From positions 298,089 through 362,088 of the forward strand of contig CAJNDS010002546.1 of NCBI GenBank assembly GCA_905221605.1: a DNA stretch of 64,000 nt. Reading direction: 5' to 3'. The stretch is from Symbiodinium natans (Eukaryota > Sar > Dinophyceae > Suessiales > Symbiodiniaceae). The position numbers were made by a program, and so were the translations under genes. This document shows positions 1 through 12,502 of the stretch, piece after piece. Under the pieces are notes generated by a model. That model was not told where the DNA came from. It did not search any database and was given only the letters and a program-made list of their open reading frames with translations. The first letter of the stretch is position 1. Every line of letters starts with the position of its first letter.

Positions 1-174
1 TCGCGTACGAAGAGCAGCCCGATTTGGCCAAATTTTGCCCGGAGGCTGCCCGGCATAATTTGGCCAAATCGAGCCGCGCATTTCTCATCGCATACGAAGA
101 GCAGCCCGATTTGGCCAAATTTTGCCCGGAGGCTGCCCGGCAAAATTTGGCCAAATCGAGCCGTGCCTTTCTGC
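1..174. repeat. 87-bp tandem repeat, two copies, with internal hairpin
   Basis: Two near-identical 87-bp units (1-87 and 88-174) differ at a few bases. Each holds an inverted repeat, GATTTGGCCAAATT versus AATTTGGCCAAATC, around a GC-rich centre, so each unit could form a hairpin. The short ORFs here are repeat translations and are not credible genes. Confidence 0.85.
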
Positions 175-270
175 AGGCCCGAAATTATTTACATTACTTA
201 AATTATTCAAATTTTATTTTATTTCAATTAGTTGGGACTGGATTTTATCTAAATTATTTCAATTAGTTGG

Positions 271-415
271 GACTGAAATGAGTCACGGCTCCGTGCCCCC
301 TCAACGAAAGCAGTGACTCATTTCAGGGCCTGAAATGAGTCACGGCTCCGTGCCCCCTCAACACACACAGTGACTCATCTCAGGGCCTGAAATGAGTCAC
401 GGCTCCGCGCCCCCA
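271..415. repeat. ~56-bp tandem repeat with palindromic ends
   Basis: About two and a half copies of a unit that starts TGAAATGAGTCAC and ends GTGACTCATTTCAGG, so each unit is itself an inverted repeat. The last copy degrades at about 415. Nothing coding is seen from here to 560. Confidence 0.8.
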
Positions 416-559
416 CAAACTCTTTAAATTCCTTCAAATCCTTAAAATCTGGAAAAATCATTTTTCCTAGGTTTTAAAGTCCCTCTTCCTGGGAGACTGC
501 AAATTTCAGACCCATTTCAAGGGCCTATCTCTTCTGTTCCTTTCCTTACCCTTCTCCTT

Positions 560-1277
560 TTTTCATGGTTCATCCTTTTTGTCATTTTTGTTGTCCTTAT
601 TTCGAAAAGAAAAAGGGAAGGGAGAGATGTGGGAGAGAGGATCGCTAAAGAAGAGTCCCATCTTCTCTGTGCCTTGTTTTGTCTTTCCTGCTCCTTTATT
701 CATCTCTCTATTCTTGCCTTTGCTCTTCCTGTTAAAAATGCAACCCTGTCCATGTCTCCTCCTCCTTCTCTCTCCCTCCTCTTCAAAGACAAAAACCACA
801 AGAAAAGGAAAAAAGCAAAGGGAATGGAGGCACTTGGCCTTTCTTATCCTTTTTCAATGGTTGGGGGTTGGCTGCTTGCCCGTGGCCCCTCTCCATGCTT
901 CAGCATATGCCTCCTCTCGCCTTATCTCCTCGGTTCTTTTCATTGTTCCCAAACGGAAAAAGAAAGCGAGTTCCTTTCATTTTCATTGTTCTTCCTTTGG
1001 GTTTTTGTTTCAAAGGGAAACGAACAAGAGAGAAGAAAGAGGAGAAAGAGAGGAAAGATGAAGACGAGTACCATCTTCTCTTTGCCATGGGCGATGGAAC
1101 GATTGTGCCTGTGGATCGTTTTCTGCATCTTCAAGCGAGAAAAAGGACGCCCCCGAACAAAAGCACTCTCTCTCTGTCTGTATCCCTGTCGCTATCTTTC
1201 TTTCTTTCGTTCTTTCTTTATCTTGCTCTCTTTCCCTGTCCCTATCTCTATCTCTCACTCATTCATTCCCAGTCTCA

Positions 1278-1361
<84 letters not shown>

Positions 1362-3880
1362 GTGCGATGGAAGCAGGCGTCCTTTTTACGTTTTCTGTGT
1401 CTTCAAGCCAAAAAGAAAGACATCCCAAAAGATAACACTTAGGGGTGTCCCTTTTGCTCGTTTGAAGACACAGAAAGCGATTAAAGGCACACCATTTTGG
1501 ATTGGCAGCAAACCCAGCTGATGCTCATGATATATCACTCTATATATAGGGGCGATGGAACGGGTGTCCTTTTCATGCGTCTTCTGTGCTTCCTGTTTCT
1601 ATTCCTTGCAGTACGCTTCCAGAAAAATGGCATCCTTGTGATCGCTCCTCTCACTTCCCTTTCCCTTCTCTCCATCTATTACCTTTTAACTGATTAAAAA
1701 CAAGAAAGGAACTTGTATGATAAAGCAGGGGAAGGGTAAGCAGAGGGTGACTCCTTGCGCGTGGACCTTGCCGTACTTCATCATATCCCTCTTCTCGGCC
1801 TATCTCTTCTGTTCCTCTCCTTACCCTTCTCCTGTTTTCATAATTCCTTTTTGTTTTCCTTATTTCGAAAAGAACAAGGGAAGGGAGAGATAAGGGAGAG
1901 AGGATCGATAAAGAAGAGTCCCCCATCTTCTCTGTGCCTTGTTTTGTCTTTCCTACTCCTTTATTCATCTCTCTATTCTTGTCTTTGCTCTTCCTGTTAA
2001 AAATGCAACCCTGTCTATGTCTCCTCCTCCTTCTCTCTCCCTCTTCAAAGACAAAAAACACAAGAAAAGGAAAAAAACAAAGAGAATGGAGGCCCCTGGC
2101 CTTTCTTATCCTTTTTCAATGGTTGGGGGTTGGCTGCTTGCCCGTGGCCCCTCTCCATGCTTCAGCATATGCCTCCTCTCGTCTTATCTCCTCGGTTCTT
2201 TTGATTGTTCCCAAACGGAAAAAGAAAGCGAGTTCCTTTCATTTTCATTGTTCTTCCTTTGGGTTTTTGTTTCAAAGGGAAACGAACAAGAGAGAAGAAA
2301 GAGGAGAAGGATAGGAAAGATGAAGACGGGTACCATCTTCTCTTTGCCATGGGCGATGGAACGGCTGTCCCTTTGGATCGTTTTCTGCATCTTCAAGCGA
2401 GAAAAAAGGATGCCCCCGAACAGAAAACTCTCTCTCTCTCTGTCTGTATCCCTGTCGCTATCTTTCTTTCTTTCGTTCTTTCTTTATCTTGCTCTCTTTC
2501 CCTGTCCCTATCTCTATCTCTCACTCATTCATTCTCAGTCTCTCTCTATCTCTCTCTCTCTATGCGCGACGGAAGCAGGCGTCCTTTTTTACGTTTGCTG
2601 TGTCTTCAAGGCAAAAAGAAAGACATCCCAAAAGAAAGCACTTAGGGGTGTCCCTTTTGCTCGTTTGACACACAGAAAGCGATTAAAGGGACACCGTTTT
2701 GGATTGGCAGCAAACCCAGCTGATGCTCATGATGTCTCTCTCTATATATAGGGGCGATGGAACGGGTGTCCTTTTCAATCGTCTTCTGCATCTTCAAAGG
2801 AGAAAGAACGATACCCCCCAAGAAGGAAAAGAACATAAGAGACAGGGAGGGGGATTGAAGGGCTCCTCTCTTTACTTATTATTTCCCTTTCCTCTCTTCC
2901 TACCTGTTCTTGTTCTTATTCGCTTCAAAAAGCAAAATAAGGGAAAGGGGATTTCCTGAAGAGGAGGGATGACACCTATCTGTGAAGAGCAAGAAAGGTT
3001 TTTTTCTCATTCAAAAGGGACAGGGGAGAGATGATAGATATAGAGGAATGCCATCTTCTTGCGCCTTGTTTTGTCCGTCCCTCCCCTTGCCTCTTGTCTC
3101 TTCTATTCCTTGCAGTACGCTTCCAGAACAAAGGCATCCTTGTGATCTCTACTCTCTCACTTCCCTTTCCCCTCTCTCCATCTATTACCTTTTAACTGAT
3201 TAGAAAACAAGAAAGGAACTTGTATGATAAAGCAGGGGAAAGGTAAGCAGAGGGTGACTTCTTGCGCGTGGACCTTGCCGTACTTCATCATATCCCTTTT
3301 CTCGGCTTCCTTTCCTTACCCTTCTCCTTTGTTGTTCTCTTAATTCTTCCTTTTTGTTTTCCTTATTTCAAGAAGAAAAAGGGAAGGGAGAGATAAGGGA
3401 GAGAGGATCGATAAAGAAGAGTCCCATCTTCTCTGTGCCTTGTTTTGTCTTTCCTTATCCTTTATTCATCTCTCCTCCATTGTTGTCTTTGCTCTTCCCA
3501 TTAAAAATGCGATCCTGTCTATTTCTCCTCCTCCTTCTCTCTCCGTCCTCTTCAACGACAAAAAGCACAAGGAAAACATAAGAGGGGAATGGAGGCCCTT
3601 GTCCTTTCTTATCCTTTTTCAATGGTTGGGAACGTGAGCGGGGTTAGCTGCTTGCCCGTGGCCCCTCTCCATGCTTCAGCATATGCCTCCTCTCGCCTTA
3701 TCTCCTCGGTTCTTTTCATTGTTCCCAAACGGAAAAAGAAAGCGAGTTCCTTTCATTTTCATTGTTCTTCCTTTGGGTTTTTGTTTCAAAGGGAAACGAA
3801 CAAGAGAGAAGAAAGACAAGAAGGATAGGAAAGATGAAGACGAATACCATCTTCTCTTTGCCATGGGCAAAACCCGAGCC
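560..3880. repeat. Complex dispersed/tandem repeat block, CT-rich, three copies of a 1.2-1.5 kb module
   Basis: A module recognisable by ATTTCGAAAAGAAAAAGGG and the following TCTTCTCTGTGCCTTG recurs at about 598, 1860 and 3365, and again at 6597 and 8459. A second recognisable segment, GTGACTCCTTGCGCGTGGAC, recurs near 1748, 3250, 6480 and 8344. Long Leu/Ser/Phe-rich ORFs in this block come from CT-rich composition and microsatellites. I see no gene, and no clear splice-phase-consistent exons. Confidence 0.75.
1273..1361. repeat. (CT)n microsatellite
   Basis: Almost pure CT dinucleotide tract with rare TA interruptions. It lies between conserved module flanks. A shorter version sits at about 2537-2562 in the next module copy. 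Confidence 0.95.
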
Positions 3881-3883
3881 TTA

Positions 3884-4795
3884 GCTTCCAAATAAACCCT
3901 ATTTGAGCCACCCACCCCCCCCCCCCCGGCCCTCCCCCCTCTCCTTTATAGGAAATGAAAACTGGACATGAACGATGTCCTCTCTCTCCTACTGGGACAT
4001 GAAAGTCCTCCTGTATTCGTTTTCAATGAAAGATCTGTCTCTCGAGGAAATGGAAGATCTCCTCTATCTCTTTCTAGTAAACACTTCTTCAAGTAGGAGA
4101 AAGGCTTTTTCATAAGGTGTAAATAAGGAGCTCTGTCATTCCCTTGGAGGACCCCTTTTCAGAAGAGGCAAGGGCATTCATTACCTACACAGAGATAAAA
4201 GAGCTTTCACATGACCTAGACACATGACTTTTGATTGAATTCTGTGGCTCATACTACAATAACAAAACAAAACGCATTGAACAGCAGCACAAGGCTATTG
4301 AAAACACCATTTTTTCAGAGAAAAAGGAATTGAAGTTGATCAACTTAGTTTCGATTAGAGTTTGTGGTTCTGCAACAACAAAACAAAATGCATTGAGAAA
4401 AGAGAAATAGCGCAAGGTCTACGGAAAGAACAACTTATTCAACAAAGACAGCAAACATAAAGAAGCAACCGAAACGAACGTTGTGCAATTTAGTTTCAGG
4501 TAGCTTCTGTGGGTTTTGTAAAAACAATACGGTATAGAAAAGCGCGTCGGTTAGACCCTTTCTCTTCAAAAACCTTCGGCTAAACCCTACACACCAAATT
4601 CGTCAAGTTCTGTGGTTAGACTCGGTTAGACCCTTTCTTTGTAGAAACCTTCCGTCCATTACCCTAGGCCCGAAATCTCGTCAATTCTGTGGTTACTGCC
4701 TTTCTCTCAAAAAAAACACGGGTTGAACTGTTGAAGTTTACATATGTAATAGTTATAATAGCTTGCAAAGGTTTAAATGCTTCTGCTTTTGTAGA
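3884..4795 (+). repeat. Segmental direct duplication, copy 1
   Basis: This ~0.9 kb stretch runs from the GCTTCCAAATAAACCCTATTT segment to the CTTCTGCTTTTGT segment. It reappears at 8838-9801 with high identity and the same orientation. Shared markers include the poly-C run, CTCGAGGAAATGGAAGATCT and the AACAAAACAAAATGCATTGA stretches. No coding function is evident. Confidence 0.85.
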
Positions 4796-4975
4796 AAAGG
4801 CAGTGAGTCGGTCGCGCGAGATTTTTGCAGTCGCGTTTTCTCGTGATTTCTCCAAACAGAGGACGGACGTCTGGTGCGATCTACGTGCCTCCTTTTGTAA
4901 AAAGGCAGCGAGTAGATCACACCAGAGTGTGGCCATTGTGTTTTCTCGTGATTTCTCCGAATAGAAGACGGACAA
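4793..4975. repeat. Imperfect ~105-bp tandem repeat
   Basis: Two diverged units share AAGGCAG(T/C)GAGT and TTTTCTCGTGATTTCTCC. Both strands stay open across it, giving mirror ORFs that are better explained by repeat structure than by genes. Confidence 0.6.
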
Positions 4976-5009
4976 AATCTAGTTAAACTTCCGTTGAATA
5001 CCAAGAAGT

Positions 5010-6130
5010 GGAGGAGCTATATACAAGGTAGGGGAATTCCGAGTTTCTAGAGTCACTTCTCTGTCCTTTCCCATTAAAAGAAAAGGAACTTTCTCATGGC
5101 ATAATCAGAGAAGAGTATCTCATTCCTTTGAGGTAGAGGCGTTCTCTTCGTTCCCGTTTAAGGAGGCAAAAGCTCTGTCACGCTCTCCCATTCCTTAGCC
5201 GGTTACAAGGTAAAGGGGCGTTTGGCTTTATGTCTTCATTCTTACTGGGTAAGGGAGGGGTTTGTCATGCTTCTTTCAGTGGGAAATACATTGCCTATGT
5301 TAACATGTTAACAGCTGGAGGAAATCTTAATGTTTTAAGTTAGACGGAGAAGGAGCTTTTTCATTTAGTAACTACTAGGAAGTAGAGGAGCTACAAAGCA
5401 GAGACCATGTAGAGGAATTCCGAGTTCCAGAATCGTTTCTCATTCCTTTCCCATTAATATAAGTGGAAAGGGAACTTTCTCGTGTCGCATTCCTTTATAA
5501 GAGGTAGAGGAGCTCTCTTCATTGCTGTTTAAAGAGGCAAAAGCTCTGTCACGCTCTCCCGTTCCCCTCTCCGATTACGAAGTACAGGGGCTTTTGGCTT
5601 TATGTCTTCGTTCGCTTTGTCATGCTCCTTTCCTATTGGGAAATAGATTGGTGCCTCTGTTAACAGCTAGACGAACTCTTCATGGATCCCTATCCGATTA
5701 GGACTTACAGGGCATGAAGCGATAAAGGAGCTGTCTTTTTTCTTCCTGAGGACTGGAGGGGGTTTGTCATGCTTTGAGGGACTCTTCATGTCTTGTTAAA
5801 CAGCGATGGCGCTCTTCATTTAATACCAAGAAGCAGAGTAGCTACAAGGTACAGACCAGGTAGAGGAATTCCGAGTTCCAGAATCGTTTCCCTTTCCTTT
5901 CCGATTGAAAGTGGAAACGAACTTTCTCATGCTCTATTCATCTCAGTCCGGTTGCCTTTTTTGCCAGCTAATGCCAAGATGTCGTAAGTAGAGGAGCTAC
6001 AAGGTAGGGACCAGGTAGAGGAATTCCGAGCCGCAGAATCGCTTCTCTTTCTTTTCCAATTGAAAGTGGAAAAGGAACTTTCTCATTTCCTATGCAGATA
6101 AATAGTACCTCATTCCTTTAAGAGGCGGAG
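5010..6130. repeat. Four-copy repeat (GAGGAATTCCGAG ... GGAACTTTCTCAT)
   Basis: A ~90-bp segment with GGAATTCCGAG and GGAACTTTCTCAT occurs near 5030, 5420, 5855 and 6010. Intervening sequence is partly shared (for example GTCACGCTCTCCC at about 5180 and 5545). Nothing coding is apparent. Confidence 0.75.
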
Positions 6131-6254
6131 AAGCTTGCTTCATATCGCTTCTCTTTCCTTTCCTATGAAAGTGGAAACGGCACTTTCTCATTCTCGAAAA
6201 AAGTATCTCATTCCTTTAAGAGGCAACGGAGCCGCCCTGTTTCCTTTAAAACAA

Positions 6255-6318
6255 GGCGGTTCAACAGTACCAAATTTTCTTAGAGGTTGTCTTGAAAATT
6301 TGGTACTGTTGAACCGCC
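6255..6318. repeat. Perfect 25-bp inverted repeat with 14-nt loop
   Basis: 6255-6279 (starts GGCGGTTCAACAGTACC) is the exact reverse complement of 6294-6318. The intervening 14 bases are unpaired. Perfect pairing suggests recent origin or selection. It could be a MITE remnant or an RNA hairpin. Confidence 0.95.
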
Positions 6319-7019
6319 CTGCTTTCTTCAAACACGGCAGCACGCCTCCAGAAAAATGGCCTCCTTGCTATCTCTCTCCTCTCTCACTTCCCTTTCCCTG
6401 CTCTCCTTCTAGTTTCTTTTAACCGATAAAACACAAGAAAGGAACTTGCGTGATAAAGCAGTGGAAGGTAAACCGAGGGTGACTCCTTGCGCGTGGACCT
6501 TGCCGTACTTCATCATATCCCTCTTCTTGGCCTATCTCTTCTGCTCTTTTTTCTTACTGTTCTCCTGTTCATAATTCTTCCTGTTTAGTTGTTCTTATTT
6601 CGAAAAGAAAGAGGGAAGGGAGAGATAAGGGAGGGAGGAAAGATAAAGAAGAGCGCCATCTTCTCAGCGCCTTGTTTTGTCTCTCCCTCTTCTCTATTCA
6701 TCTCTCTTCTATTCTTTTCTTTGCTATTCCATTGAAGTTGGGTTCCCTGTATCTCTCCTCTCTCCTTCTCTCTTCCTCCGGTTGCTCCTTACAGATAGGT
6801 GCCCTCCCTCCTCTTCAGGAAATATCCTTTCCCTTACTTTGCTTTTTTAAGCGAAGAAAACAACAGATAAGAAGAGAGGAAAGGGAATGACTAAGTAAAG
6901 AGAGGAGCCCTTCAATTTCCCTCCCTACATCTGATGTTACTATTCTTTCTTGGGTGGTGCCCTTCTTTGTCCCTTGAAGATGCAGAAAACTATCAGGAAG
7001 GACACCCGTTCCATCGCCC

Positions 7020-7147
<128 letters not shown>

Positions 7148-7784
7148 ATCATGAGCATCAGCTGGGTTTGCTGCCGATCCAAAATGGGCATCCCTTTTAA
7201 TCGCCTTCTGTGTCTTCAAACGAGCAAAAGGGACACCCTGACTAAGTGTTTCCTTGTGGTGTCCCTTTTCCTCGCTTGAAGATGCAGAAAACGATCCAAA
7301 AAGACACCCGTTCCATCGCCCATATATGGGGAGAGAGAAAAATCATGAGCATCAGTTGGGCTTGCTGCCAACCCAAAACGGGCGTCCCTTTTAATCGCTT
7401 GCTGTGTCTTCAAACGAGCAAAAGGGACACCCTAAGTGCTTTCTTGTGGGGTCCCTTTTCCTCGCTTGAAGATGCAGAAAACGATCAAACAGGACACCCG
7501 TTCCATCGCCCATATATAGGGAGAGAGAGAGAGGGAGAAATCATGAGCATCAGCTGGGTTTGCTTACATGTTCATTAATTGTTCTTCCTTTTGTCTTTTC
7601 TTTCTAACGGACATGAACAAGAGAAGAGAAAAATAAGAAACAGAGGAAAGATGAAAACGAGCACCGTCTTCTCTTTGCCTGATTTTTGCGCCTCCCTCGC
7701 CTGCCTTCATTTCTCTTCCATTCTTGTCATTGCTCTTCCCATTAGAGTTGCATTACTTTTGATCTCTCCTCTCTCCTCTCTCCT

Positions 7785-7791
7785 TTCTCTC

Positions 7792-7831
<40 letters not shown>
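7785..7831. repeat. (CT)n microsatellite
   Basis: Pure CT/TC tract inside CT-rich low-complexity sequence. Confidence 0.9.
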
Positions 7832-7833
<2 letters not shown>

Positions 7834-8837
7834 TCTCTTCTCTTGTTCTCCTTTAAATCTCAAAAACACACAAAAGGAAGCTTCTTTGCCTTTTTGAATG
7901 AAAAAAGAAAAGAAAAAAGAGATAGGGAAACAAATTGAAGAGCTCCACCTTTCCTCTCGTTCTATGTGTTGCTTCCTTGTCGTTTCAGAAAGCAAGCAAA
8001 ATGAGGGCAAGGGGGCTTCCTGAAGAGGAGAGGGGGCACCTATCTGCGAAGAGCAAGAATAGTCTTGTCTTGTTTAATTATAGAGGGAAAAGGGAGAGAC
8101 AAAGAAGGGAGAGATTACAGATAAAGAAGAGTGCCATCTCCTTTGTGCCTTGTTGCGTTCCTCCGTCTCCTTGTTTCTTGTCTCCTCTCTTCTGTTCAGT
8201 ACCCTTCCAGAAAAATAAGTGGCCTCCTTGCTATCTCTCTCCCCTCTCACGTCCCTTTCCCTTCTCTCCTTCTAGTTTCTTTTAACTGATAAAACACAAG
8301 AAAGGAACTTGCATGATAAAGCAGTGGAAGGTAAGGCAGAGGGTGACTCCTTGCGCGTGGACCTTGCCGTACTTCATCATATCCCTCTTCTCGGCCTATC
8401 TCTTCTGCTCTTTTTTCTTACTGTTCTCCGTTGCATAATTCTTCCTGTTTAGTTGTTCTTATTTCGAAAAGAAAGAGGGAAGGGAGAGATAAGGGAGGGA
8501 GGAACGATAAAGAAAAGTGCCATCTTCTCAGCGCCTTGTTTTGTCTCTCCCTCTTCTCTATTCATCTCTCTTCTATTCTTTTCTTTGCTATTCCATTGAA
8601 GTTGGATTCCCTGTATCTCTCCTCTCTCCTTCTCTCTCCCTCCTCTTCTCCTGTTCCTCTCTAAATGACAAAAACACAAGAAAGGAAGAACAAGATGGGA
8701 ATGGAAGCCCTTTTCCTGTCTTCTCCTGTTGCAATAAGAAGGAAAAGAGCACAGGAGATAAGGAAGGGAATTGAAGAGCTCCTCTAGCAACTTTCTCATG
8801 CCCTTTCCTTTCTATCTACCACACCACAACACGACCC

Positions 8838-9801
8838 TCAGCTTCCAAATAAACCCTATTTAAGCCGGCCACCCCCCCCCTCCCCCTCCCCCCTCTCCTT
8901 TATAGGAAATGAAAACTGGACACGAACGATGTCCTCTATCTTTTAATGCAGCAGGAGAGAGCTCCTCTCTCTCTTAATGGGACATGAAAGTCCTCCTGTG
9001 TTTGTTTTCAATGAAAGATCTGTCTCTCGAGGAAATGGAAGATCTCCTCTATCTCTTTCTAGGAAACACTTCTTCAAGTAGGAGAAAGGCTTTTTCATAA
9101 GGTGTAAATCAGGAGCTCTGTCATTCCCCAAAAAAGAAGAAGGAGAGAGGGGAGCCCTTGGAGGACCCTTTTCAGAAGAGGCAAGGGCACTCATTACCTA
9201 CACAGAGATAAAAGAGCTTTCAGATGACCTAGACACATGACTTTCGATTGAATTCTGTGGCTCATACTACAATAACAAAACAAAATGCATTGAACAGCAG
9301 CACAAGGCTATGGAAACCACCATATTTTCAGAGAAAAAAGGAATTGAAGTTGATCAACTTAGTTTCGATTAGAGTTTGTGGTTCTGCAACAACAAAACAA
9401 AATGCATTGAGAAAAGAGAAATAGCGCAAGGTCTACGGAAAGAACAACTTATTCAACAAAGACAGCAAACATAAAGAAGCAACCGAAACGAACGTTGTGC
9501 AATTTAGTTTCAGGTAGCTTCTGTGGGTTTTGTAACAACAATACGGTATAGAAAAGCGTGGTTAGACCCTTTCTCTTCAAAAGCCTTCGGCTAAACCCTA
9601 CACACCAAATTCGTCAAGTTCTGTGGTTAGACTCGGTTAGACCCTTTCTTTGTAGAAACCTTCCGTCCATTACCCTAAGCCCGAAATCTCGTCAATTCTG
9701 TGGTTACTGCCTTTCTCTCAAAAAAAACAAGGGTTGAACTGCTGAAGTTTAAATATGTAGTAGTTATAATAGCTTCCAAAGGTTTAAATGCTTCTGCTTT
9801 T
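8838..9801 (+). repeat. Segmental direct duplication, copy 2
   Basis: Second copy of 3884-4795, same orientation. It has a small insertion near 9126-9150 and scattered substitutions. The copies part ways at about 9801, where this one runs into unique sequence and then the telomere-like arrays. Confidence 0.85.
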
Positions 9802-9913
9802 GTGGCAGGAGGAGCCAGCAACAGAAAGTGTCTGGCCAAAGAGATTAGGGTTTAAATAGTCCATTGTATATAAACAAAAGACCTATGTCAAATCATACGT
9901 AAAGGTTCCTGCC

Positions 9914-9940
9914 TCATATATATATATATATACATATATG
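9914..9940. repeat. (AT)n tract
   Basis: Short TA/AT microsatellite marking the change from the CT-rich repeat block to the telomere-like block. Confidence 0.85.
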
Positions 9941-10019
9941 TTTTCGAGAATTCTAAAAGCTAAGTCCCAAAAAACCCTAACCCCGAACACCAAGATCATT
10001 CCAACCACAAGAACACCTT

Positions 10020-10735
10020 GAGCGCCCTTGAAGAACCCCTAAACGAACCCTTAAATACTCAAAACCCCAAGCCCCCAAAACACCCCCAAAGCCTAAACCT
10101 AAATCACCTAAACCCTTCTCGGATGAAACCCTAAACCCTAAACCCTAAACCCCCAAACCCTTAAACCCCTAAACCCCTAAACCCCTAAACCCCTAAACCC
10201 CTAAACCCCTAAACCCCTAAACCCCTAAACCCCTAAACCCTAAACCCTAAACCCCTAAACCCCTAAACCCCTAACCCCCCAACCCCCAACCCCCCCCTAA
10301 ACCCCTAAACCCCTACCCCTAAACCCCTAAAACCCCTAAAACCCCTAAACCCTAAACCCCCAAACCCCTAAGCCCCTAAGCCCCTAAACCCCAAACCCCT
10401 AAGCCCCTAACCCCAAACCCCAAACCCCTAAACCCCCCTAAACCCCCAAACCCCTAAACCCCTAGACCCCCCCAAGCAAACATCCCCCCCCTAAACCCTA
10501 AACCCAAAAACCCTAAACCCTAAACCCTAAACCCTAAACCCTACCCTGAACCCTGAACCCTGAACCCTGAACCCTGAACCCTGAACCCTGCACCCTGAAC
10601 CCTGAACCCTGAACCCTGAACCCTGAACCCTGAACCCTGAACCCTGAACCCTGAACCCTAAACCCTAAACCCTGAACCCTAAACCCTGAACCCTAAACCC
10701 TAAACCCTAAACCCTAAACCCTAAGCCCTAAACCC
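10020..10735. repeat. Telomere-like array, CCCTAAA and variants
   Basis: A continuous C-strand array with segregated variant blocks: CCCCTAAA (about 10150-10480), canonical CCCTAAA (10495-10545), CCCTGAA (about 10550-10655), then mixed. It has unique DNA on both sides, so it is interstitial and not a chromosome end in this assembly. Confidence 0.95.
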
Positions 10736-10794
10736 AAACCTCCCCAAGGCTCCCCCGAGTCGATGTGCGCCGGGAGGCCAGTCGACGCTGTGGG

Positions 10795-11150
10795 GCTTCT
10801 GAGGGGTTTCCAAGGGGTTTCTAAGCAGGCCAAAGTGTTTCTGAGGGTTTCTTAAGGGTTTCTGAGGGTTTCTAAAGGGGTTTCCAAGGGGTTTCCAAGG
10901 GGTTTTTAAGCAGGCCAAAGTGTTTCTGAGGGTTTCTTAAGGGTTTCTGAGGGTTTTTAAAGGGGTCTCCAAGGGGTTTCTAAGCATGCCTAAGTGTTTC
11001 TGAAGGTTTCTTAAGGGTTTCTGAGGGTTTTTAAAGGGGTTTCCAAGGGGTTTCTAAGCATGCCTAAGTGTTTCTGAGGGTTTATTAAGGGTTTCTGAGG
11101 GTTTCTAAAGGGGTTTCCAAGGCGTTTCCAAGGGGTTTCTAATGAGAGAG
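10795..11150. repeat. ~75-bp tandem repeat built from degenerate GGGTTTC units
   Basis: Four copies of a unit containing AAGTGTTTCTGAGGGTTTCTTAAGGG and AAAGGGGTTTCCAAGGGG. It looks like a higher-order repeat derived from decayed telomeric units. From 11150 to about 12460 the sequence is unique-looking and intron-like, with scattered TTTAGGG/CCCTAAA. No convincing exon was found there. Confidence 0.8.
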
Positions 11151-12468
11151 GGGGCTTCTAGGGTTTAGGGTTTAGGGTTTAGGGTTTCTGAGCATTTCTG
11201 AGGGGTTTCAACAGGGTTCTGAAAGCTTCGGAGGGCTTCGAAGGGTTTTGCAAGCGGCATTGGAGGCTTTGGGTACTTATGACATTGAGGCTTCAGGCCT
11301 GAGGGCTTGGGGTGCTTCAGTCTTGTTTGGGGGTATGGGTTTAGGGCTTAATTAGGGTTTGGGGTTAGGGTTTCGGGGTCTAGGGCTTAAAGCTTGGGTG
11401 CTGAGGATTTAGAGTTTGGGGTTGAGGCTGCGAGACATTGTGGATTCGCTGCAGGTCCCCGCTTGGGGTGTGATCGGAGATCTAGATCTAGAGCTTGCGA
11501 GAACTCTGCGTAGGCGGTTGGGGCTCGGAGTTCTAGGCGTTCAGGGCTGCTCGGCTTAGGTTCTTTGTGGCTCTTTGGGCGATATGGACATGGATATGCC
11601 GGTGGGGTACACGAAGCCCCCAAGCCCCGCTCAGGTTCAGACGCTGCAGTGAGCATCTGTGCCAGCGTGCCATGGTTTCACCAGAGGAATTCAAGCAGCT
11701 GGCTTTTGGCGCCGCATCTGAATTATAGTCCCTTTATATTTTTTACTACAATAGCCCCCAAAACCCTGTTCTAATTACTCAAGGCCCCTAAACTTTAGGA
11801 AGCCTCCCCCAACCCCCCGGCAGAACACCTCAAGCCCCTCGGAAATGTGCGCCTGTCAGCGAGCTGGTCACATCACGCCCTGGACGGGGCTCTGGGTTCG
11901 GGCTTCGGCTTCATTCTCAAACTTAGTCGACGTTCATGGAGACCTGTAATTTGGGGTTGCAAGTCGGTATGTCGAGCTACCCTCGAACCTCCAAACTGGC
12001 TCTGTGATAAGCGAGAGGCCTTTCGGGATCGAAAAGTAGTTTTTTGCAATGGGGCTTCGGAGGATCAACGTGTAGGCATACGTTTGCGGCGGTTTAAAGG
12101 GCCAACCTCGTGAGATTGCTATGACCTCAGGCCCCACCATGGAAACTGCCACCCTAAACCCCAAAGTCGTGGAATCCGAAAGCCGAAGCCCTAAAGTCAC
12201 AGAAGCCGAAACCCTAAACCAGTTTCGCGAATTTTCGCACACCGCTTGCAGCATCCGGCACAGGGTGCCTGGCACTGAAATGTTTGCTAGGATGTCGGGT
12301 TTTCAACTTTAAGGCTTTGATCTCAATCATCGGCCCTGGTTTAGAAATCGCCCTAAACCCTAAAGCCTAAAGCCTAAAGCCTAAAACCTAAAACCTTAAA
12401 CCTAAAGCCTAAACCCTAAACCCTGAACCCTAAACGAACTCTGTCATGGTCTTTTTTTCGAAGCGCAG

Positions 12469-12502
12469 ACCCACGAGGGCCAGGCCAATAATCCCCGATG
12501 CG
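12469..12502 (+). CDS. candidate exon a, unidentified gene
   Basis: Reads THEGQANNPRC plus one base. Acceptor GCGCAG before it, donor G|GT after it. The next candidate starts with two bases that complete the codon (G+GC). Confidence 0.4.

Noticed and set aside
579-3828. Several 120-270 codon ORFs rich in Ser, Leu and Phe, on both strands
   Set aside because: They arise from CT-rich repeats and microsatellites, recur with the repeat module, overlap on both strands and have no domain-like segments.
10020-10735. True chromosome end
   Set aside because: Unique and gene-bearing DNA continues on both sides, and arrays of both orientations occur throughout the window.
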